From the NCBI RefSeq assembly GCF_009870125.1, contig NC_046680.1, positions 8,494,001 to 8,558,000 on the forward strand: 64,000 nucleotides of DNA. The letters run 5' to 3'. The stretch's first letter is position 1; each line of letters opens with the position of its first letter. Positions 15,190 to 25,100 of this stretch are shown here, one piece after another. Under the pieces are notes generated by a model. It ran no database searches. It was not told where the DNA came from and was given only the letters and a program-made list of their open reading frames with translations. A program made the translations under genes and the position numbers. This DNA is from Drosophila pseudoobscura. Lineage: Eukaryota > Arthropoda > Insecta > Diptera > Drosophilidae.

Positions 15190-16616
15190 TTAGGGACACT
15201 TGCGCTCCACTTGACTTTTTCCAGCCTCCTCGTACTCTTGCGACGATATCCACATCTGTTGGAACGTCCCAATGCTGGCCAGTATGGAGCCCCCAATCCA
15301 GGCACCGAACCTTCTTTCCACACTTCCATTGGCCGAAATCATTTTCAGACGAGTATTTGACGGCGCCCGCAGCTGTAGATCTCGATTAAGACGCTCGGGA
15401 AAGCCCTGGAGCAGCGTGTTGCCACCTGAACGATGGGAATATATGAGCAATGCCGGGATGATCATTCAAGTGAATCCCTTACCTGTGACCACAACCGATC
15501 CGAAGAGCGACAGACGCACATCCGCATCGCACATGCCCACGCTGGTGGAGGCCAATTGACCAGCACCCAGCATGGCATTGTCGAAGAGGCTTTCGGCAAT
15601 TTTGAAACGTTCGGAGCCAAAGTCCTGGTGATATCCATTGGGGAACTCGTAGTGGACAGTCGGTATCTGGGCAGCCACACGCTCGTCGAACGGATTCTCC
15701 AGCACCTGCAGAATATTCATCTGGAAGTCCTGCAACATAAGCTGAGTCATGTAGTTCTGCCAGGACTGTGTGAGATTTTCGGGTAGTTTCCGCAGCGTGA
15801 AGCGAGCATTGTCCCGATCCTTGACTACATCCTTTGAGGCGATTTTATACACCGGGGACAGGTCGATATTATGTTTATCCAAATGCTGCCTGCATTGGCG
15901 GGAGAGGAAGTCACCGCCCAGGGGGGACTTCACTACCGCCTGCGACAGAACATACCCCTCGTGCACGGGCACGGCCGAAGTATGCGTTGCACCGCTATCC
16001 ACCACAAGCGCTGTGGCACGGCCGCTGGAGAATGCCGCCAGTACGGCATTTTTAACCAAAAAGAATGCTGGCACATTGTACTTCTCAAACATCAGCTCGG
16101 TGAGCTTCTCGCGGTTGTTGCGCACGTTCCAGGACGCCTCTGAGAAGAGCACGGGATGGTACTCCGGCTCCGATTGAATGACATTTGCGTAGGCATAATC
16201 AATCACCTTCTCGAAGAGCTCCCAGTTGTCGATCATGCCATCCTTCATATAAGTCTGAACCTCCATTTGGGAGCGGGGAACATTCACATAGTTTGTGTCT
16301 ACATAGTACTTGCGCGAGTCGGCATCTAGAAACGAGCAGGGGTGCGGTGGGAGGGTGATGTGAAATGATACTGTTCAAAAAATTTTCAATTGATGGCGTT
16401 GTTCTACTCACTGTTGGGCGTCACATTGTTGTCAGTTTTGGTCTCTGGATCAAGATTCGTATCCGGGGTTGGGGATGCTCCAATGCCGACAACAGAGGGT
16501 ATCTCAGCCTTCGGCGAATCCTCTTGCGCGTAGCCCACACGCAACGAATGGTGCCCTGGATCGAAAACTAAGGCTCCAATTTCGTCGCCGCCATATAGCA
16601 TGTTGCCTCCACTCAT
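15190..16616 (-). CDS. Bap55: Actin-related protein BAP55 (BAF53 family)
   Basis: BAP55 is the nuclear actin-related subunit of the Brahma (BAP/PBAP) remodelling complexes and of the Tip60 complex. Three exons fit: 16616-16412, 16325-15483 and 15425-15190, giving 427 aa, the usual length for this family. The start [19 protein letters not shown] is typical of BAF53 proteins. The actin fold is seen in [19 protein letters not shown], in the Asn- and Gly-rich [18 protein letters not shown], and in the C-terminal SWIGG-type motif (here [20 protein letters not shown]). The expected insert between the first two segments is acidic and variable. It faces the MADF-like gene across a 670-base divergent promoter. 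Confidence 0.95.
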
Positions 16617-17289
16617 CTTGGAGCTTCGGGACTACTTTTCAGCTTGATTTCTTGCAAAAGTTCTCGAAATGCCTGTCTTGTCTGTATTTATTTTTGCGGC
16701 TTTTTTCACGACGCTTGCGTTAATGGCAATCGACCTATCGATAAAATATACTGTCTGAAATTTAGAAATATACCGTAATATACCGATGAAGTAGTGAACT
16801 TAGCCCACTTAATCCCCCTTTTTTAAACCGCGAAAAATTATAATAATAACAATTCTTATTGTAGATCCGTCCCATCCTTCATCTTTACTTTACCTTGAAC
16901 TGCGCTAATCATATTACTAGCTAAACAGGACCCTCAGCCCTGAATACCCAATTTTATCCGATTGAAATATCAATGATTTAATTTAAAAGTGATCGAAGAT
17001 ATGTGATCAGGCGTCATCGAGTCGATGTTTTATGAGCATCTAGGTTTAAAATTAAAGTACTTATGTTGAAATTTTCAGAATAAAACGCCGATTAATTCCG
17101 CTTATCGTAAAAATATACCGATTATATACCGCATAAAAATATAAAACATTTTTTCGCCAGTCGAAAAAACTACCACCTACAAATATATTGTCAACAAAAA
17201 ATATGTATCGATATATTGATATGTTTATAAAATTCAGGGGACAGAAAAAAGTTTTCAAGATAAAATCCGTCGCGTCGCCGAACCGAATA
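16617..17289. promoter_or_regulatory. Divergent promoter, Bap55 / MADF-like gene
   Basis: Two perfect DRE sites (TATCGATA) lie near opposite ends, at 16736-16743 on the Bap55 side and 17206-17213 on the side of the plus-strand gene. Each is about 80-120 bases from the nearest start codon. Between them is repeat copy R2 with several AAATATACCG units (Ohler motif 6 reading toward Bap55). DRE plus motif 6 is a known combination in Drosophila housekeeping promoters. No TATA box is seen. Confidence 0.75.
16736..17145 (+). repeat. Copy R2 of the dispersed motif-1/6 element
   Basis: The copy starts with CGATAAAATATACTGTCTGA, which resembles the end of the intact copies (CGATAAAATATACCGCCAGACC at 30562). 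The ordered blocks are GAAATATACCGT, GAACTTAGCCCACTTAATCCCCC, then TTACTAGCTA, CTCAGCCCTG and AATTTTATCCGATT, which recur at 30690-30745, and reversed near 52800. The far end has AAAATATACCGATTATATACCGC at about 17107-17130. The motif 1 half of the left end is degenerate, and a DRE occupies that place. Confidence 0.6.
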
Positions 17290-18552
17290 ATGGCTGATTC
17301 GGAAAACGAAATGGATACCGAAGCGGGAATGGACAGCGAAAGCGGTAGAGACTCCTCAGTCAGCCCAATGGAAATAAATATATCCAACACAAATTGCAAT
17401 TCGATGATAGTTCTGAACGATTTACGTCTGCTGGAGCTGATTTCCAAGTATCCGTTTCTGTATAGTAAAGCAGCGCAGGCGGAACAGGACTCGGACCACG
17501 ACGAGTGGGCCTGGAATCAGATTTCGAAGGAGTTTAATATTAGCTACGAGAACTTGCCGCTGAGTGCCCCCTTCTCGCCAGACGAGCTGCAGTGGCGTTG
17601 GAACTTGCTGCTACCAACCATGGGCACTCTTTCGAAGGCGAAGGGACAAATTCCCTTTCAACTGTGGTCTCTTGTGACGGAGATCGAGCGCTCGCTAAGT
17701 ACAAAAAAGTTGAAACCACCCAGGGACTTGAGTATGGCCCAGAACTTTCTACTCACTCAGCTGCCATTGGTGGAGGCAATGTCGCTCAAAGAACGTCGGC
17801 GACTGGAAGTCGAGTTCCTCGATATCTTATTCCAGCACGAGATGGAGACACATTCGTCCGTACCACTGAGTCCCAAAGAGCAGGCCACAGTCAAGACCGA
17901 ATACGATAAATTCCTCGGATCTGTTCGGGTCAAGGAGCTGCCCATATCGGCTCTGGCACAACTCTCGCTTGATGGTCCTCAATACAAACCAAATACAAAC
18001 TCAATACAAGTCCAACCAAAAATCGCACACACTTTTGCCATCCCAGGTCCCCGTCCCAAAAAAAAACGGGTCATTAGCAGTGTGTCTGGTGGCCAGGATC
18101 TCATTAATATCCCGACGGCGACTGTTTCCATACCGATTCAAGATTTCAAGAGCAATGTGGTTGGACCCATTGATCCCGCGCCGGCCGTTTCGCCACCGCT
18201 TGATATCAATGTGATTGGTGCCAAGAAGGAACCCGTTGAGTGCCCACCGTCTGTTTCACCACCGCTGGACATTAAGACAGAGGTGGAGGTGGCCCTTGCG
18301 GCCATTGAGCTTGCCATTGAGATGGAAAATGTACGGGAAAATAAACCAGAAGAGGCACAACAGAAATCACCGGAGGAAAACGGCACTCCCGTGGAGAAGC
18401 CCGATGATGCCACTCTAAATCCGAATCCACGGTATATTCCGATCAAGAGCGCCAAGTATTACACAAAGAAGCTATTCGTTCGGGTGAAGCGCATTGATCT
18501 GGACGAGTATTTGCCGCTGTCCAGAATGGCAAAGCGCCCAAAGAAACGTTAA
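17290..18552 (+). CDS. MADF-like nuclear protein of unknown function
   Basis: This is a single exon of 420 aa starting MADSENEMDTEAG. Residues about 40-130 resemble a MADF/Myb-SANT fold: LRLLELISKYPFLYSK, DEWAWNQISKEFN, then a basic and aromatic ELQWRWNLLLPTM. A second helical segment follows (LLTQLPLVEAMSLKERRRLEVEFLD). The middle has a KKKR cluster, and a repeated unit VSPPLDI occurs twice, each near a lysine in an acidic setting (IKTEVE, KKEPVE) that resembles a SUMO acceptor site. The protein ends MAKRPKKR, a likely nuclear signal. I chose this ATG because the upstream in-frame ATGs (17188, 17203) overlap the DRE at 17206. Role and symbol are not known to me; transcription or chromatin is an inference from the domain and from the shared promoter with Bap55. 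Confidence 0.8.
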   Translation: MADSENEMDTEAGMDSESGRDSSVSPMEINISNTNCNSMIVLNDLRLLELISKYPFLYSKAAQAEQDSDHDEWAWNQISKEFNISYENLPLSAPFSPDELQWRWNLLLPTMGTLSKAKGQIPFQLWSLVTEIERSLSTKKLKPPRDLSMAQNFLLTQLPLVEAMSLKERRRLEVEFLDILFQHEMETHSSVPLSPKEQATVKTEYDKFLGSVRVKELPISALAQLSLDGPQYKPNTNSIQVQPKIAHTFAIPGPRPKKKRVISSVSGGQDLINIPTATVSIPIQDFKSNVVGPIDPAPAVSPPLDINVIGAKKEPVECPPSVSPPLDIKTEVEVALAAIELAIEMENVRENKPEEAQQKSPEENGTPVEKPDDATLNPNPRYIPIKSAKYYTKKLFVRVKRIDLDEYLPLSRMAKRPKKR

Positions 18553-18941
18553 TCCATGTACATCAAATGCACATAAGTTTATTTTAAAAAATACATTACT
18601 ATAAATTACAACTTAAGGCTATTCTTTAATCCGAATTGGTTTTCATATATCGTTTGCTTCGCATGCTCGATGAACTAGTAACTAAACAAACAAATATGGG
18701 GGAGCGGGAGTGGGAGCTGCAGCTGGAACTGGAGGCGGCAGGCGGGATAACGAGGACGAAGTGGCGGACAAGGCCTCAACAGGCCCGGGGTTTATAGGTC
18801 AGAGAACGAGTTGTACTATGCATGTTGTCTAGGAGTTGGTTCCCCTGGTTCCCTGACGGAAATGGGGTACACATAGGTTCGTTTGATGCTTATCATTAGG
18901 CCATTACATACATATTCAACAAACAGTCGCAAGAACGCAAT
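18553..18941. other. Convergent 3' region, MADF-like gene / EDTP
   Basis: The plus-strand gene ends at 18552, and AAAATACATTACTATAAATT near 18587 is its likely 3' processing region. The rest is probably EDTP 3' UTR on the minus strand. GGAGCGGGAGTGGGAGCTGC near 18701 is a local purine-rich patch. No further gene is seen. Confidence 0.5.
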
Positions 18942-19103
18942 TCAACAGGCAGGTCTACAAAATACAGTCAATATGGAAAAGCGCATCACTATAACAAGAA
19001 ACAAAAACAGGCAGAAAGCTAACTTAAACAAGATCGATTGCAACAGGTCGAAGAAGTCGTGGGCCCACCCCTTCATTGAGTGTAGAAGGTCAGGTGTGTC
19101 AGC
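18942..19103 (-). other. Open frame downstream of the EDTP stop
   Basis: Directly after the EDTP UGA (19106-19104) the same frame is open for 53 codons to a second UGA (18944-18942). It begins ADTPDLLHSMKGWAHDFFD and continues into a strongly hydrophobic stretch (KLAFCLFLFLVIVMRF). It could be a readthrough tail with a membrane segment, or 3' UTR open by chance. Confidence 0.35.
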
Positions 19104-22100
19104 TCAGAATAGCTGGTCCGCCAGATTGCCAATGAACGTGGCCAGGTTCATGGAGGAGCCCTCTTTGAATTTCAGTCCAATTGTCTTGCCGTACGCTTGT
19201 ATGAAGATGGCTCGCACTGCATTAAGGCGTTGCTTACGTCTGCCGAGAAGATAAACAAATGAGAACTGAATTCTGCTGCTCTGATTCTGCGGGGACTCAC
19301 AAGTTGATGCACTGCTTGCTGGAAGTTGTGCTGCCACCCACATCTTTGGAGGAACCGTTTGGGAAACCGTGCGTTGTGTTGCTGCCATTGCTGATGCTGC
19401 TCCCGCTGCCGCTACCGCTGCCCATGTATGTCGTTGTGTTGTTGCTGCAGTGATAGCCATTGCCGCCATTGCAGATGGGAATGTTCGAGGTGGCGTCCGC
19501 CGTCTGTTGCGCCACAAAGCGCATCATGTAGCTGCCGTTCATCATGGAGTCGATGGATCCGGTGTCGGTGACCACCTGCCAGCTGCCGTTCGAGGATGTG
19601 GACTCCTGACGCTGCCGCGCATTCGAGCCGGGCACCGATATCGGGCTAGTGCGGGAGCTGAAAGAATACAGGAGAGGTCAGTAGGTGGCTCGCTGGTGGG
19701 GGCTAGAGTTCGGTTACCGCTTAGGATTGGGCGACCTGCTGGTCAGCGGATTAACTGGCGCAGATGTGGCCGTTGTGGTGGCATAGAAGTTATCTGTTAT
19801 GGACATATCACAGTTGGAACAGTTTGAATAGCTGTCGTTGCTATCTTGATCGAAGGCCAGGATATAGTCTCTGTGCAGGAAGAAAGGAAGTCGTTAAAAA
19901 CTATGATCAAGCTAAGTCCCCTGGTATCTGCACTCACTCCTTGAGCGGCTCATCGTCGCAGCAGTCGGACTTGATGACTATGACACTGCTCCCGCTGCTG
20001 CTCGAGGTCTTGGTCCGCTTCCGATGCTCCACTATGCTATACTCCTCGTCCGTGATGAACTTTAGCACGTGGAAGCAGAAGAACATGATGTCCTCGCCCC
20101 GCTTGAGGCGATCCGGCAACTGGTGGCCAAACAAGTACCAGTCGTAGGCCAGTGTGAAGTACGCCATCTGCATGGCGTTCATCGACTGGTGGATGAGTCC
20201 ATCCGCCCAGAGAGACAACCGCACCAGGGAGACAAACAGCGGAGTGCGATCCCAGCCACTGATGCAGTGTATGAGCAGGCCAGAGTTATCCTCCTGTATG
20301 TACTTGAGCGTGGCCCGGAGATAGTTCTGTGTGATGGACACCAGATCCCAGTCCCGGTACTCCGGCCAGATGATGTCAATGTCGGCGGCGGGCCCCAGAT
20401 TGGGTATATTAATGTTTGCATCGTTGAACGACTGCTTCCAGTTGTAGTGCAGATTCTTGGCCATGTAGTTGTTGTCGCGGAACTTCTTGAAGAACTCGCA
20501 GCCCGGATACGGAAGCGACAGCAGGTTGAAGCTCTTGTAATGATTGCTGGGATCAGCCTTCTCCGAGGAGGATACGCTGCAATAGATAATTGTGGTTAGC
20601 CTTCTGACATGCATATGAACGTAGAATAGTATTCCCAAACACTTACGCCATAAAGTATTTGATCTTGCGGTTCTCTACCATTAGGTCCACTATTGTGGAC
20701 ACATTGAGGGTGTGCAGCAGCTGGATGTCGCTCTTGATGACCTCGTCGTAGCTGAACTGCGACTGCGACTGGTCGTTCATGTGATTGATCAGCGACTCGT
20801 CCGTGGAGTCGGCGTCGTTCTCCTCCCCGTTGGGTGTCGCATAGTTTCCGCTGAGGCAGTCGTAGGCGTAGTCCACCACCTTGCGGCCGTACGTCTCCGG
20901 CATCACCGACAGCGTTGCCGATCGGCAAATGTATTTGCCCCGGTACATGATCACGGGAACGGCGAATCTTTGACGGCACCGCGCGTACTTGGCCATCGTG
21001 ACCAGTTCCCTCATCCGCTGTATATCGTACTGGTCCTCGTAGATGGTGTTTTGCTGCGCGGACTGTGTCGATGGAGGCTGCTGGGGCTGCAGTTGTGGTT
21101 GAGGCTGCGGCGGGACCGGGGTCTGCAGGGGATTGGCAAAGGTGACAAATGCTTGGATGCCCACACCGTCGCTGCAGTTGCTGCCGGCACTGCTGTTGAG
21201 TGGCGTTGTCGTGGCCGTTGTCCCCGAGGAACCGCCTCCTGCACTGAACAATCCGTTGCCCGGTATCAGGGTCTTGGCCATGTGTCCATGCTCGGACTCG
21301 GGTATGAGTATCCTTCCAGGGTAGCGCGGGCTGAGCAGGCCATTCGAGTTGTCCAGCTCAATGAGGCTGTAGTCGAGTTTGAACAGGTATTCGCATTTCT
21401 TGGAGATCTCGTACTCCTGTGGACGAAAGTGTAAAGAATTAATATCGAGCCAGAGATGCGCATCCAATGAGGAATAAGGATTCGCAGCACGCCGATCCAA
21501 CGACCACCATTAAACACCATTACTAAATATTTTATGAACCAACGACATGCAAAGTCAATTGCTTGCATAAATCAACGTTGTCCGTCGACTCTGCCGCTGC
21601 CGGCGTCTTAATGGACAGAGAGATTAGACAGAGAAGTGCAACTGGTTTCCGAGCTGATCTTTGTGTGGCTGTTGTTCTTTGGATCTTGAGTTCCATTGAA
21701 CTTAGGGCCTGCAACGAACACAAATCTGGAAGGGTCTGGAATTTGCTGTCGTTGCGGTAACATCAATTAATACAAAACAATTTTACATATAATCATCTCT
21801 GCCAGCAAACAAACACATTTTTGTTTGTCGAGACACAGCATTGAACGCCAGGTCTGGGAGAAAATCTAAAGGCCGCTAAAAATAGAAGCCTTGTATAGGG
21901 AGGGGGGGAAGAGGAGGGTCACAGCCACAACCGCCAGCTGGCCCAGACAACAACAAAAAACTAGATAAAAGCAGACAAAAATCAGGCGGCACCACTCTCA
22001 CACACACAAACACAAACACCTTGGACGAAACAGGTTTTTAGCACACAAACACAGGGACAGAGGGAGCATAGAGAAATGTGCAAATAAAAAGAGACAAAGG

Positions 22101-25100
22101 CAAAGGCTGTGCAAAAAAGAAAACAGCCAACAACAAAAGCGAACTACAGAGCACAACAAACGTGGTGAAAACAAAGACCATTGTGAGTGTGTGTGTGTGT
22201 GTGTGTGAGTGAGGGAGATAGGGGGTGTGTGAGTGTGTGGGTGCCAAAACTATGGAGAGCGAAGCAAACGAGCAAAACAACTAAAACGCAATTACTTCTG
22301 CTTGTCGGATAAGGGGGAAAAGAAACGGAAAAGCCAAAGGTTAGTCGAATATTATTTATTTTTTTTATGTTTATTTTTATAATAACAAATTCCATGCAAG
22401 GTTGCCATTTTGTGGCTTTGAATGTCCAGCCAACAACTACAACTACAAATAGTTGGAAATTATGTTGCTCTCCCGCCGTTCGAGAGAAGGCGCTGTTTAC
22501 TGTGAGTGGGAAGGGGATGCCAAAGAAAGGCCATCTGCGGGGCCGAAGATTCTGATACCCTTCCCGATCGATTGTTCATATGTAAAGCTATAACGTTGGA
22601 ATACTTTGGCTGTTGATCAATAAGAAGAAAAAGCTTTTTTTACTGTGCTGCAAACATCTGGCCCTCATTATAGTACTCTCTCTTTCTCTCTCTCTGCAAG
22701 GGTATTTAGCCACAGTCTTATCGATAGCAGTGTGTGTGTGAGAGACAGAGAGAGAGGGAGAGAGAGTACTCTTCCAAGTTGGAGACGCTCGCTAGCTCGC
22801 TGGCTGTCATTTCATGCACACACACAAAGAGAGAAGCTGTTACTGTTGTATGCATTGAACTGCTTGCTCACCGCGTGCTGTTGCCATTGTTGTTGTCTTT
22901 TTTCTTTTGTAAGAAAGAGCAGCAACTGCATGCAACTGTAACTGTCCGCCAGTTGGCGTTCGCTTTTCGCTGTGCGCCTGTTAATAAGGCGCTGTAAAAA
23001 CTTAAAAACAACAAACAAACGCGCGAAATAGTTATTTACAGCGCCAGAGGAATAGTTTGTGGACTGATGATCATACACCGCGACACCACCATCATCATCA
23101 TCAGCTGCATCATTATCGTTGACCCAAATAACAAATTCGAAACCCAGACTCAACTCTGCTTCGGGAGCTGCAATGCAGTTTTCTTACAAACCCGGATTTC
23201 AAAGACTTTGCCGATGCTGGGCCAACAGAAAACGGCGCTGCGTGGAGCGGCATACTTTTCTTCTCAGTTTTCTGCGGCCTCGCCGAAAAAAAAGAAACAC
23301 AAAAGAAAAAGAAGTAAAAGCCACCAGCAGCAAAAAGAAATCCCACAAATCAAGAAACCAGCAAGCAGCGCAACCGAACCGAGCCCGGGCCGGCCCGGTC
23401 CGGGGCCAGGCGAGCAGCAGGCAACGAAAGAGAGAGAGCAGAGCACTGAGCGAGGCAAAACAACGGTTTCTTTCGCGCTCTGCTTGCAGAGGCTTGGCTT
23501 ATCGGCGACAGAGGCCCCCGAGCCTGGGACCCAGGACGGACCCGACGCGATTCCCGCGATTGTTGCATATTCATCAATCTGGGGCGGCGGCGGCGGACAG
23601 GGAAAATGGCTTTTCTTGAATGAATTATTCAGTGCTCGAAACAGGTCGAACTTCGAGTGGGGGCCACTGACCACACCCCATACACACGTACACAACGGAG
23701 TACTCTCAGGGTACAAGGCATGGGCCGCTTCCGTGTTTACGGGTTCTCCTTGTTCCCGCTTACACGATTACACATTCGAATGTGCAATGCAATGCCTTGT
23801 TTTCAAGTTTTTTTTTTTATCGTTCGTCGTTCAAAGACACCGAAAACCAGAAATTAATTTGTGTTTGATTTGGGGATCAGAATGTGGAACTTAATAAAAT
23901 AAAAAAATAAACAAAAAAATCGGACACGTTTTGTTCAAGAGTTTTCAAAGGAAACTCCTTTACTCACTTATTGTCAATCTTCTCCTTTTTATACAACCTG
24001 CTCTTCAGTCTCCATCACACATTATACGAATGGAGGGGGATCTTTGATTAGTGAGCTTTTAATATGCAAATTGCTGGTGCAATAGAGATTGCATACGTAT
24101 GTATGTATGTGTGTGTGCTGCATGTGGCAAACCAAAAAAAAACCCGACCCGAGCCACATTTGTATCTTGTCAACAACTTTCAAAAGAGACTTTGAAATCG
24201 CTTTGTTTTCGGGGGAGGGAGAACAACAACCAAACACGTTCGAGCCGGAAGCTTTGCTGTGGGCCAACATCCTCCGCCCAATGCCAACATCTGGCTGGGT
24301 ACTCGAACGCGTAAAACACATGCGGTTATAATTGAGCACAATGCGTGGGAGTATGGGTGGGGGCTCTATCTGTCTATCTATGCATCATAATACTTAGTTT
24401 ATTCGCTTCTCTGACAGAAATCAGGAAGACATTTGCACTCGCCCACGCAACCCACAAAGATCAAAGAAGTACATGGATTTATTTGACTCACGAACGTCCT
24501 TTAATACACAGGATATCATTTTGTATTCTCCTTATTTATTCCTGTTTAAAGATCTACACACAGACCAAGAGCCAGTCAAAGCAATTCCTATGAGACTGAT
24601 TGCACTGCAGTCAATATCTTAATAAAAGCTGACACATAAAGAAAGTTGTTTCCAGCTACGCTCCCGCTCCCCATCCGCTCTGATGGAGAGCCCACACCCA
24701 CACAGCTCTGCCGCTCATCGAAAATAGGTTATGAACGGCAAAGCATTGCCATTTCCTGCACATGGCATTGCCGTTTCGTTCCCTGAAACCACGGCATTGC
24801 CATTTCAGATACTATCGATTTTATCTACCAGCTATCAGGCGTGCAGGAAACAGTAGCAACCGGTGTGAGGGCCACGGCCCGGCACTCCAGCATCCATCTG
24901 GAACAGCGGGGGGATATCGCATCATCGAGCCAGGGCCCAGCGACGCCCTTCTTCTATTCATGGATGCGTGGTACCTTCTGTTCCGACGAAGTTAACCCGA
25001 CCAGCAGAAGAATTGCACAACTAATGCCTCATAATGGAGGGCGGGACCGCTCGGTAGAGGATTGGGGTTGGGGTTGGGGCCGCAGCATCTCTGGAAGTAT

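Noticed and set aside
20069-21434. Plus-strand frames over EDTP exons (176 and 240 codons)
   Set aside because: They mirror EDTP exons 2 and 3, which carry the phosphatase motif on the minus strand.
23067-23894. 275-codon plus-strand frame in the EDTP intron
   Set aside because: Composition is driven by lysine-rich and GA-rich simple sequence, with no recognisable domain and no splice context.
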